64,000 bases of DNA from Streptomyces monomycini. Lineage in GTDB: Bacteria; Actinomycetota; Actinomycetes; Streptomycetales; Streptomycetaceae. The position numbers were made by a program, and so were the translations under genes. Below, piece after piece: positions 22,931-30,590 of the stretch. The stretch's first letter is position 1. Each line of letters begins with the position of its first letter. Where the stretch lies: the NCBI RefSeq assembly GCF_022271435.1, contig NZ_JAFIQY010000034.1:1-64000 (forward strand), read 5' to 3'. Under the pieces are notes generated by a model that worked only from the letters and a program-made list of their open reading frames with translations, made no database searches and was not told where the DNA came from.

Positions 22931-23677
22931 ATGACGACCGCACAGCTCGACGGCAAGGTGGCACTGGTGACCGGCGGCAGCCGGGGGATCGGGGAGGCCG
23001 TCGCGGTACGGCTCGCCGCCGACGGGGCCGATGTGGCGTTCACCTACCGCGGTGCCGAGGCCTCCGCCGCCAAGGTGGTGGTCCGGATCGAGGAACTGGG
23101 GCGGCGTGCCTGGGCGGTGCGGGCCGACAGCGCGGACGCGGCGGCCGTACGCGCGGCCGTCGACGGCACTGTGGAGCGGTTCGGGCGGCTGGACATCCTC
23201 GTCAACAACGCGGGTGCGGGCGTGCTGGGGCCGATCGAGGAGATCGCCGAGGAGGACGTGGACCGCGTGCTGGCCGTCAACGTCCGGGGGCCGTTCCTGG
23301 CCGCGCAGGCCGCGGCCCGCCGGATGGGCGACGGCGGACGGATCATCGGCATCGGCAGCTGCATGGCCGAGCGCGCCCCCTTCCCCGGCGGCATGCTGTA
23401 CGCGACGAGCAAGGCCGCGCTCACCGGCCTGACCAGAACCCTGGCCAGGGAACTGGGCCCGCGCGGCATCACCGCCAACCTCGTCCACCCGGGCCCGGTC
23501 GACACCGACATGAACCCGGCCGACGGCGAGAGCGCCCCGGTGCAGGCCCAGTTGACCGCGCTCGGGCGCTACGGGCAGCCGTCGGACATCGCGGCGGCCG
23601 TGGCGTTCCTGGCGGGGGAGGACGGCCGGTACGTCACCGGCGCGTCGATCGCGGTGGACGGCGGGTTCACCGCCTGA
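22931..23677 (+). CDS. Short-chain dehydrogenase/reductase
   Basis: A 248-residue SDR of the FabG-like classical type. It has VALVTGGSRGIGEAVAVRLA, FTYRGAEASA after beta-2 (fits NADP preference), ILVNNAGAGVLGPI, IGIGSCMAE (catalytic Ser region), YATSKAALTGLTRTLARELG (Tyr-x-x-x-Lys) and the C-terminal YVTGASIAVDGGFTA. ATG 22931 follows AAGGGGCGG. The 186-bp upstream gap is AT-richer than its surroundings and holds small dyads, including GTCGCC-GA-GGCGAC near 22820 and ACATGC/GCATGT near 22844-22863, so it probably has its own regulated promoter. The substrate is unknown. It converges on the GntR regulator. Confidence 0.88.
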   Translation: MTTAQLDGKVALVTGGSRGIGEAVAVRLAADGADVAFTYRGAEASAAKVVVRIEELGRRAWAVRADSADAAAVRAAVDGTVERFGRLDILVNNAGAGVLGPIEEIAEEDVDRVLAVNVRGPFLAAQAAARRMGDGGRIIGIGSCMAERAPFPGGMLYATSKAALTGLTRTLARELGPRGITANLVHPGPVDTDMNPADGESAPVQAQLTALGRYGQPSDIAAAVAFLAGEDGRYVTGASIAVDGGFTA

Positions 23678-23716
23678 CCGGGAAGGGGAAGGCCGCTTCC
23701 GGGGGAGCGGCCCTCC

Positions 23717-24388
23717 TCACAGCGCCGAGCGCAGCCACTGCTCGACGTTGGCGATGTGCACCGTCGCCCAGGCCCGCGCCGCCTCCGCGTCCCGGTCGCG
23801 GAGGGCGCCGAGGATCGCCCGGTGCTCGGTGAGGGTGCGGCTCACGGCGTCCTTCTGCGTCAGCCCGCGCCAGACCCGGGCCCGGGTCGTCGGCCCGGAC
23901 AGGCCGTCGAGCAGGGAGCACAGCACCGAGTTGCCGGCGGTGGCCACGATCCGCCGGTGGAACTCCAGGTCGCAGGCGACCAGGCCCTCCACCGGCGGAT
24001 GCGGGCCGAGCGCGTCCAACTGCCGCTCCAGCTCGTCCAGTTCGGCGGCCCGGATGCGGCCGGCCGCCATCGCGGTGGCGGCCGGCTCCAGGATGCGCCG
24101 GACGGCCAGGAACTCCAGGACCGTGTCGTCGCGGTGGAAGTCCACCACGAAGCTCAGCGCTTCGAGGAGGAGCTGCGGGTCCAGGCTGGTGACGTAGGTG
24201 CCGTCGCCCTGGCGGACGTCCAGGATGCGGATCAGCGACAGGGCCCGTACCGCCTCGCGCAGCGAGTTGCGGGACAGGCCCAGGTCCGCGGCGAGTTCGC
24301 TCTCCTTGGGCAGCCGGTCGCCCGGCCGCAGCGCACCGGAGACGATCATCGCCTTGATCTTCTCTATGGCCTCGTCCGTGACCGCCAT
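23717..24388 (-). CDS. FadR-subfamily GntR transcriptional regulator
   Basis: A 223-residue regulator. The winged helix-turn-helix (residues ~5-70) reads IKAMIVSGALRPGDRLPKESELAADLGLSRNSLREAVRALSLIRILDVRQGDGTYV; the all-helical FCD ligand domain follows, with the metal/ligand His residues in CDLEFHRRIV, TEHRAILGAL and VHIANVEQWL. FCD regulators usually sense organic or sugar acids. A perfect dyad lies just upstream of this gene, and three near-copies lie in the promoter of the sugar operon at 14379, so control of that operon is a reasonable inference despite the 10-kb distance. ATG at 24388. Confidence 0.88.
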   Translation of the reverse strand: MAVTDEAIEKIKAMIVSGALRPGDRLPKESELAADLGLSRNSLREAVRALSLIRILDVRQGDGTYVTSLDPQLLLEALSFVVDFHRDDTVLEFLAVRRILEPAATAMAAGRIRAAELDELERQLDALGPHPPVEGLVACDLEFHRRIVATAGNSVLCSLLDGLSGPTTRARVWRGLTQKDAVSRTLTEHRAILGALRDRDAEAARAWATVHIANVEQWLRSAL

Positions 24389-24426
24389 GTCCGCAGCCTT
24401 CCCGCTCGCGCCGCCGCCGGATGCCC

Positions 24427-24454
24427 GCAGACATCCGATGTCTGCGTCATTATG
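24427..24454 (-). promoter_or_regulatory. GntR autoregulatory site overlapping its promoter
   Basis: The 19-bp dyad GCAGACATC-C-GATGTCTGC (24427-24445) is perfect. On the gene's strand it follows the -10-like CATAAT (24454-24449) by a few bases, the position expected for a repressor blocking its own transcription. The core is ACATCCGATGT at 24431-24441. Confidence 0.6.
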
Positions 24455-24570
24455 GCCACGGAAGCACGGCCTCGGGAGCCTGGTGCGGACCGCGCGGGAA
24501 AGTCCGCGCCGGGTGAACTCCCGGGCCGCGTAAGGAGTGCGCCCCGCGGCCCGGGAGTCCGCCGTCGCCC

Positions 24571-25914
24571 TCAGACGGCCCGGACGAGCGCCTCCGCGTC
24601 GGCCGACACGGCCGCCTCGTCCAGCGTCGTCAGCCGCCGGTCGCGCATCAGCACCCGGCCGTCGACGACCGTGTCCCGGACGTCACCGGCCCGCGCCGAG
24701 TACGCCAGCGTCGACCACGGGTCGTGCCGGGGCGCCAAGTGCGTACCGCCGAGGTCGAGCACCGCCAGGTCCGCGCGCTTGCCCACCTCCAGCGAGCCGA
24801 GCTGCCCGCCCAGCCCCAGGGCCCGCGCCCCCTCGATCGTCGCCATGCGTACGGCCTGCTCGGCGCCGACCGCCGTGGGGTCGCCGCCCGCCTTGTGCAC
24901 CAGTGCCGCCAGCCCCAACGCGCCCACCATGTCCAGGGAGTTGGAGCTGACCGCGCCGTCCGTGCCGAGTCCGACCCGGACGCCCTGCCGCAGCAGCTCC
25001 GGGACCGGGGCGATGCCGCTGCCCAGCTTCAGGTTGGAGACCGGGCAGTGCGCGACGCCCGTACCCGTCGCGGCCAGCGCGGCGATCTCGGTGGCGGTCA
25101 GCTCGACGGCGTGCGCGAGCAGCGTGTCCGGGCCCAGCAGCCCCAGGGAGTCCAGCAGTTCGACGGGGCGCTTGCCGTGCCGCTCGCGTACCGTCGCCAC
25201 CTCGTTGGCGTTCTCCGCGGCGTGCAGGTGCAGCAGCGCGCCGTGCTCCCTGGCCAGCGCCGCGATGTCCGTGAGCTGCGCGGCGTCCAGGGTGTAGGCG
25301 CTGTGTGCGAAGACCACCGGGCGGGTGCCGGGGGAGGGGGCGCGGCCGTCGAGGTAGCCGTGCGCCCACGCCATCCGGTTCCCGTACGGCATCCGGTCGG
25401 GCGGCCCCGGCACGTCCATGAACGTCGGGCCGGACAGCAGCCGCCAGCCGGCGTCCCGCGCCGCCCGTTCGGCCGCCTCGTGGAACCAGTACATGTCCAG
25501 GGCGGTGGTCACCCCGCCCCGTACGCTCTCCGCGACGGCCAGCCGCAGGCCCGCGGTCACCGCCTCCGGGGACAGCAGCGCGTTCTCCCGCGGCACCACC
25601 CGCCCCAGGAACCCCTGGAGGTCCAGGTCGTCGGCGTGCCCGCGCAGCAGCGTCATCGCCAGGTGGGTGTGGGTGTTGACGAGCCCGGGCAGGACCAGGC
25701 ACCCGCCGGCGTCGATCTCCTCGGCCGCACGGTACGCGGCCCGCAGCCCGTCGGCCGCGCCGACCGCGACGATCTCCCCGTTCCGTACGGCCACCGCGCC
25801 GTCGGTCAGCACGGTGCCCGCCGCGTCGACGGTGAGCACCGTACCGCCGTGCACCAGCAGATCGGCCGCCGCCGGGACGCGCCCCGTCGCCTCCGTGTTC
25901 CGTACCGCGCTCAC
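24571..25914 (-). CDS. TRZ/ATZ-type amidohydrolase, probable methylthioadenosine/SAH deaminase
   Basis: A 447-residue zinc-dependent aminohydrolase. It has the His82-x-His84 pair in LVNTHTHLAMTLLRGHADDL, later His ligands in LHLHAAENANEVA and GVAHCPVSNLKLGSG, and the Asp in LGTDGAVSSNSLDM, all matching the MtaD/ATZ group. The start is GTG 25914 with GGAGGAGG upstream, overlapping the phosphorylase stop as GTGA. The methylthioadenosine salvage neighbours suggest it deaminates 5'-methylthioadenosine to methylthioinosine; aminofutalosine, SAH or guanine-type substrates are alternatives. It is the last gene of the operon. Confidence 0.85.
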   Translation of the reverse strand: MSAVRNTEATGRVPAAADLLVHGGTVLTVDAAGTVLTDGAVAVRNGEIVAVGAADGLRAAYRAAEEIDAGGCLVLPGLVNTHTHLAMTLLRGHADDLDLQGFLGRVVPRENALLSPEAVTAGLRLAVAESVRGGVTTALDMYWFHEAAERAARDAGWRLLSGPTFMDVPGPPDRMPYGNRMAWAHGYLDGRAPSPGTRPVVFAHSAYTLDAAQLTDIAALAREHGALLHLHAAENANEVATVRERHGKRPVELLDSLGLLGPDTLLAHAVELTATEIAALAATGTGVAHCPVSNLKLGSGIAPVPELLRQGVRVGLGTDGAVSSNSLDMVGALGLAALVHKAGGDPTAVGAEQAVRMATIEGARALGLGGQLGSLEVGKRADLAVLDLGGTHLAPRHDPWSTLAYSARAGDVRDTVVDGRVLMRDRRLTTLDEAAVSADAEALVRAV

Positions 25915-26666
25915 CGGGCCTCCTCCGCCAGCGTCCGCAGGGCCTCCAGCGCGACGACGGAGCCGCGCGCCACGCCCTCGGCGACGGCGTCCCGGTGCGG
26001 GTCGTACCCGCCGGTGGCCGCCTCGTCGACCAGCTCGTCCGCGTTCACCCCGTCGATCACCAGGACCGCGCCGGCCGTCAGCCCGCGCAGCCCGGCGGTC
26101 ACCAGCAGCGCGGACACCTCCATCTCGATCGCCGCCACGCCCGCCGCGGTGTACGCCGCCACCGGCAGCGGCAGCAGCCCCGGCTGGAACGCCGCACGGG
26201 TCCACACCACCCCACGGTGGTACGGCGCCCCGGCCCGCGCCGCCGCCCCGGCGAGCGCCAGCACCGCCTCCGGCGCGGCCACGGCCGGGTACTCCGGCGG
26301 CACCAGCTGCTGCGTCACCCCGTCGTCCCGTACGGCCGCCTCGGTGATCACCAGGTCGCCGTCACCGATCCCCGGCCGGACCGCGCCCGCCGTACCGAGG
26401 CGTACGAAGGTGCGTACGCCCGCGTCGGCCAGCTCCTGGAACAGCAGCACCGCCCCGGGCGCGCCCACGCCGTGCGAGGCGACGACCACCGGCAGGCCCT
26501 GCCAGGTGCCGGTGAACGTCCGGTACTCGCGGTGGTACGCGATCTCCTCGGCGCCGTCGAGCAGCTCGGCCACGGCGGCGGCGCGGGCCGGGTCGCCGAC
26601 CACGACGGCCTGCGGCGGCAGCCCGCCGCGCGGCAGGCGGGCGATGGGGGACAACTCTGGGGACAC
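25911..26666 (-). CDS. Nucleoside phosphorylase, probable methylthioinosine phosphorylase
   Basis: A 251-residue member of the PNP/UDP phosphorylase family. The phosphate loop is VVVGDPARAAAV, the ribose/base strands include ASHGVGAPGAV and FVRLGTAGAVRPGIGDGDLVI, and the purine/ribose-binding loop is IEMEVSALLVTAGL. The start chosen is GTG 26666 with GGAG upstream; GTG 26705 lacks one. With the deaminase it would turn methylthioadenosine via methylthioinosine into methylthioribose-1-phosphate, replacing a direct MTA phosphorylase. That reading depends on operon context; uridine- or purine-phosphorylase activity is possible. Confidence 0.82.
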   Translation of the reverse strand: MSPELSPIARLPRGGLPPQAVVVGDPARAAAVAELLDGAEEIAYHREYRTFTGTWQGLPVVVASHGVGAPGAVLLFQELADAGVRTFVRLGTAGAVRPGIGDGDLVITEAAVRDDGVTQQLVPPEYPAVAAPEAVLALAGAAARAGAPYHRGVVWTRAAFQPGLLPLPVAAYTAAGVAAIEMEVSALLVTAGLRGLTAGAVLVIDGVNADELVDEAATGGYDPHRDAVAEGVARGSVVALEALRTLAEEAR

Positions 26667-26800
26667 GGGTGGGCTCCAGGGGGTCGGGCGCACGGCCCGG
26701 GACACGGGACAATGCGGACGGGACGGCGGTCGCCCCCCAACCTACGGGCCCGCCCCGGCACACCCGCAACGTGGTCCCGCGCGGCCGTCCCGGCAGGCGC

Positions 26801-28192
26801 TCATCCCCGCCCCGACGCCACCTCCAACTCCAGCAGCCACTGCACGACTTCGGCGTGGTGCCGGGCCTGGAGCAGGTCGGCTCCCCACACGTACAGGCCG
26901 TGCCCTGCGACGACCACAGCAGGCATCCGCGGTTCCCTTGCCGCCTCCAGACGCTCTCCGAGTACGTCCATGTCCTGGCTGTTGGCGATGACCGGCAGCC
27001 GCACCGCCGTCCCTTCGGCGGGCAGGCCGAGCCCTTTGAGCATCTCCAGGTCCCGGAAGACGATGCCGCCGGGCCGCCGCCGTCCCATCGCCACGGCGGC
27101 GACCGTGTGGACGTGCACCACCGCGCCCGCCCCGGTCAGCCGCACCACCCGCGCGTGCAGCCCGGCCTCGGCGGACGGCTTCCCGGACCCGGCCACCACG
27201 CCCGCCGTCCCCGCGGCGGCGGCGCCCCGGCCGTCGACCAGCACCACGTCGTCAGCGGTCAGCTCGCCCTTGTCCCGGCCGCTCGCGGTCACCGCGAGCC
27301 GCAGCGGATCGCGCGCCAGCACGACCGACAGGTTGCCGGACGTCCCGCGCATCCAGCCGAGCCCGGCGAACCGCGCGGCCTCGGCGGCCAGCCGGGCCCC
27401 GGCCCGCCGCACCTCGTCGACGCCGACGACCGGACCGTCCGGCGCCGCGGCCACGGTCCCGGCCGACGCGCGGGCCCCGTCTCCCGTACGGATCTCCAGC
27501 TCCGCGAAGGACGCCACCTCGGGATGATCACCCACCCCGCTCTCGTAGTACGGCTCACCCGGCCGCCGCACCCCGGCCGTGCGCCAGCCCGCCGACCGCG
27601 CCGCGTCCAGCTCACCGGGCCGGTCGGACAGGAACAGCATGCGCCCCGGCGCGGCCCCCAGGTCGGCGGTGATCGCCTCGTACGACGCGGCCACCAGCTT
27701 GGGCCCGGCGTTCTCCGTGTCGTAGAACTCCCCGGCCAGCGGCCGCAGATCGCCCTTCGGACTGTGCCCGAACCACGCCCGCTGCGCTGCCACCGACCCC
27801 GACGAGTACACGTGCAGCCGTACCCCCGCCGCGTGCCACTCCCGCAGCCGGGGCAGCACGTCCGGGTAGAAGTGCGAGACCAGCTCCCCGCTCGCGAAGC
27901 CCTCGGCCCACACGATGCCCTGGAGGGTCTTCAAGGGCGTGGCCTTGCGGTCCTCGTCCAGCCACGCGCCGAGCGCCCGCTCGATCCGCGCCGCGTCGGC
28001 GGCCGGTTCGTCCAGCATCGCCCGTATCTGCCCGACGGCCCGCCGCACCTCGGGTTCCGCGGCCCGCTCGGTCAGCAGCCGCCCGAACCGCTTGCGTGCG
28101 TACGGGTACAGCTCGCCGACGACGAAACCCGTCGCACTGGTGGTGCCCTCGATGTCGAGCACCACATGGTCCACGTCGAACGTGTGCGTCAC
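26801..28192 (-). CDS. MtnC-MtnB fusion: acireductone synthase plus methylthioribulose-1-P dehydratase
   Basis: A 463-residue fusion of two consecutive methionine-salvage enzymes. Residues 1-~232 are enolase-phosphatase E1 (MtnC): HAD nucleophile Asp13 in VLDIEGTTSATGF, YSSGSVAAQR, Lys165 in AGPKLVAASY and Asp190 in MLFLSDRPGE. A ~25-residue Ala/Gly/Asp linker leads to residues ~258-463, the class II aldolase-fold MtnB: MRGTSGNLSV, AEAGLHARVV, the zinc pair His360-x-His362 in VVHVHTVAAVAMG and His431 in VVAGHGLYVWG. There is no stop or frame change between the halves. The order is C then B, although B acts first. GTG 28192 overlaps the mtnD stop (GTGA). Confidence 0.92.
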   Translation of the reverse strand: MTHTFDVDHVVLDIEGTTSATGFVVGELYPYARKRFGRLLTERAAEPEVRRAVGQIRAMLDEPAADAARIERALGAWLDEDRKATPLKTLQGIVWAEGFASGELVSHFYPDVLPRLREWHAAGVRLHVYSSGSVAAQRAWFGHSPKGDLRPLAGEFYDTENAGPKLVAASYEAITADLGAAPGRMLFLSDRPGELDAARSAGWRTAGVRRPGEPYYESGVGDHPEVASFAELEIRTGDGARASAGTVAAAPDGPVVGVDEVRRAGARLAAEAARFAGLGWMRGTSGNLSVVLARDPLRLAVTASGRDKGELTADDVVLVDGRGAAAAGTAGVVAGSGKPSAEAGLHARVVRLTGAGAVVHVHTVAAVAMGRRRPGGIVFRDLEMLKGLGLPAEGTAVRLPVIANSQDMDVLGERLEAAREPRMPAVVVAGHGLYVWGADLLQARHHAEVVQWLLELEVASGRG

Positions 28193-28785
28193 ACCGCACC
28201 CCGTTCCGCCCGGCCGGCCGTGAGCGTGTCGAAGTCCGGGAACCGCAGCGCGATGTCGTCGCCCGTGAACGTGCCGATCCAGCCGTCCTCCTCGTGGAAG
28301 AAGCGCAGGGCCGTGAACGACGGGCGGGTGCCCATGTCGAACCAGTGGGTGGTGCCCCGCGGCACACCCAGCAGATCGCCCGCCTCGCACAGCACGGCGT
28401 GCACCTCGCCGCCCGCGTGCAGATAGAACACCCCTGACCCGGCGACGAAGAACCGCACCTCGTCGTCGTCCTCGTGGGTGTGCTCGGCGAGGAACTTCTC
28501 CCGCGCCGCCTTCGCCCGGTCCGGCCACGCCGGATCGTCGCAGGGGTGCAGGGACGCCACGTCCACCGTCGCGAACCCCTCCTCGGCGGTCAGCGTGCCG
28601 ATCTCCGCCCGGTACGCCGCGAGGACGGCCGCGGGCTCCGCGTCCGGCGCCACGTCCGTACGCACCGGCCACTGCTCGTACCGCACTCCGATCGGTGCCA
28701 GCGCCGCGGCGATCTCCGCGGGCTCGGCCGTGCGCCGCAGCACGGTCTCCGGGCCGCTCTCCGGCCAGGTGGTCAGCAAGGTCAT
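28189..28785 (-). CDS. mtnD: Acireductone dioxygenase (MtnD)
   Basis: A 198-residue cupin that oxidises acireductone to the keto acid precursor of methionine (Fe form) or off-pathway products (Ni form). The metal motif is EHTHEDDDEVRFFVAGSG (His102, His104, then an acidic run ending Glu109), and the fourth ligand is His147 in GTTHWFDMG. The usual spacing is H-x-H-x3-E; here one extra Asp puts Asp108 at the ligand position and Glu109 one residue later. ATG 28785 has GGAG at good spacing. It is the first gene of the four-gene operon and is divergent from the GMC oxidoreductase. mtnA (the isomerase) is not in the window. Confidence 0.92.
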   Translation of the reverse strand: MTLLTTWPESGPETVLRRTAEPAEIAAALAPIGVRYEQWPVRTDVAPDAEPAAVLAAYRAEIGTLTAEEGFATVDVASLHPCDDPAWPDRAKAAREKFLAEHTHEDDDEVRFFVAGSGVFYLHAGGEVHAVLCEAGDLLGVPRGTTHWFDMGTRPSFTALRFFHEEDGWIGTFTGDDIALRFPDFDTLTAGRAERGAV

Positions 28786-29021
28786 GAGGATCTCCAAGGT
28801 CGGTGACGGGCTGGAGAAACACGGGACACGGGCCGCAGGAGTGGCCGGGCCCCTGCCTGGCGATGCTAGTGCGGGCGTCCGGAGCCGGACCCTCGGATAC
28901 GGGCCCGTCCGCGCCCTCTTCGCGACGGCCCGCCCGGTACGTGTGCGATCTTTGCCCGGCGGGTACCTCAGGGAGCCGGAAGCGCGAAGACGAAACCGGC
29001 AGGAGGCGAAGAGCGCAGGTC

Positions 29022-30518
29022 ATGGACGCATGGGACGTGATCGTCGTCGGCGCGGGCTCGGCCGGAGGCGTACTGGCCGACCGGCTCACCGAGGACCCCG
29101 GACGCTCCGTACTGCTGCTGGAGGCCGGGCCCGACCACGGCAGCTCGCCCGACGGCCTGCCCGACGACGTGGCCACCAGCCCCGCCGCCACGCACAGCCA
29201 CGACTGGGGGTACGTGAGCGAGCCCGGCGCTCTCGGCCGCACCGTCGCGCTGCCCCGCGGCAAGCTCGTCGGCGGCTCCTCGGCGATCAACTCCGCGATC
29301 GCCCTGCGCGGGCATCCGCAGGACTACGACGCCTGGGCCGCCCAGGGCAACGACGGCTGGTCGTTCGCGGACTTCCTGCCCAGCCTGCGCCGCGTCGAAC
29401 GCGACCTGGACGCCGGGCCGCCCTGGCACGGCACGGACGGCCCGGTCCCCGTACGGCGGTACGGCAAGGACGAGACGAACCGGTGGCAGCGCGCCTTCCA
29501 CCACGCCTGCACCGCCCTCGGCCACCCGCCCGTCGCCGACCACAACGCCCCCGGCGCCCGCGGTGTCGGCCCGGTCCCGGTCAACCGGATCGGCGGCGTC
29601 CGGCAGAGCACCGCCCTCACCTACCTCGCCCGGGCCCGCGGCCGGGACAACCTCACCGTGCGCGGCGACATCCTGGTCGACCGGGTCGTCCTGCGCGACG
29701 GCCGGGCGGCGGGCGTCCAGCTGGCCGACCCGGCCCGTACGGTGCTGCCCGCCCGGCAGGTCGTGCTCGCCGCCGGCGCCTACGGCAGCCCGCCGGTCCT
29801 GCTGCGCTCCGGCATCGGCCCGGCGGACCACCTGCGCGGCCTCGGCATCCCCGTGACGGCCGACCTGCCCGGCGTGGGGGAGAACCTGCGCGACCACCCT
29901 GCCGTCACCCTCAGGTACGCCACCGACGCCCCGCCGCCCGGCCCGCGCGACCCGGTGCTGCAAACCTTCCTGACCTGCGACCTCAGCGGCGGCGACGGCC
30001 CGCCCGACCTCCAGGTCTTCCCCTCGGGCCCCGAAACGGACGAGAACGGGGCGACGGTGCTCACCTTCTGGGTGGCGCTGCTGCGGCCCTCCTCCTGCGG
30101 CCGACTGTGGCTGCGCTCCGCCGACCCCCGCGATGCCCCGCGCATCGACGCCGGCTTCCTGCGCGACCCGGGGGACACCCGCCGCTTGCTGACGGGCATG
30201 CGGCTGGCCCGCTCCCTCGCCCGTACCGCACCCCTGTCCGGCCTGCTCCGCGAGGAGCGCGCGCCGGGCCCCGCCGTCACCACCGACGTACAGCTGGCGG
30301 AAGCGCTGCGGCAGACCGTCAGCGGCTACCAGCACGCTGCCGGGACCTGCCGGATGGGCCCGGCAACGGACCCCGGAGCGGTGGTCTCCACCACCGGCGC
30401 CGTGCACGGAGTCGAGGCCCTGCACGTCATCGACGCCTCCGTGATGCCGACGCTGCCCGCCGCCAACACCAACCTCACCGCCATGGCCGTCGCCGAGCAC
30501 TGCGTGCGGGGACTCTGA
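29022..30518 (+). CDS. GMC-family FAD oxidoreductase
   Basis: A 498-residue glucose-methanol-choline oxidoreductase. The FAD-binding motif at the N-terminus is VIVVGAGSAGGVLADRL followed by VLLLEAGPDH; the second flavin segment is GKLVGGSSAINSAIALRGHPQDYDAW; near the end are SGYQHAAGTCRMG (active-site His) and DASVMPTLPAANTNLTAMAVAEH. Residue patterns are those of choline-dehydrogenase-like alcohol oxidases; the true substrate is unknown. ATG 29022 has AGGAGG upstream. It is divergent from mtnD across 236 bp and is followed by a strong hairpin. No partner gene suggests a pathway. Confidence 0.88.
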   Translation: MDAWDVIVVGAGSAGGVLADRLTEDPGRSVLLLEAGPDHGSSPDGLPDDVATSPAATHSHDWGYVSEPGALGRTVALPRGKLVGGSSAINSAIALRGHPQDYDAWAAQGNDGWSFADFLPSLRRVERDLDAGPPWHGTDGPVPVRRYGKDETNRWQRAFHHACTALGHPPVADHNAPGARGVGPVPVNRIGGVRQSTALTYLARARGRDNLTVRGDILVDRVVLRDGRAAGVQLADPARTVLPARQVVLAAGAYGSPPVLLRSGIGPADHLRGLGIPVTADLPGVGENLRDHPAVTLRYATDAPPPGPRDPVLQTFLTCDLSGGDGPPDLQVFPSGPETDENGATVLTFWVALLRPSSCGRLWLRSADPRDAPRIDAGFLRDPGDTRRLLTGMRLARSLARTAPLSGLLREERAPGPAVTTDVQLAEALRQTVSGYQHAAGTCRMGPATDPGAVVSTTGAVHGVEALHVIDASVMPTLPAANTNLTAMAVAEHCVRGL

Positions 30519-30537
30519 GGTTCCTCCGGCACGCCGA

Positions 30538-30566
30538 AGGGCGGCTCCCCGCCGGGGAGCCGCCCT
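30538..30566. terminator. Terminator between convergent GMC oxidoreductase and glpD
   Basis: AGGGCGGCTCCCC (30538-30550) pairs perfectly over 13 bp with 30554-30566 around a GCC loop. It lies 20 bp after the GMC stop and 25 bp from the glpD stop, so it can serve both genes. Confidence 0.8.
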
Positions 30567-30590
30567 CAGGACGACAGGGGAGGCAGCGGG

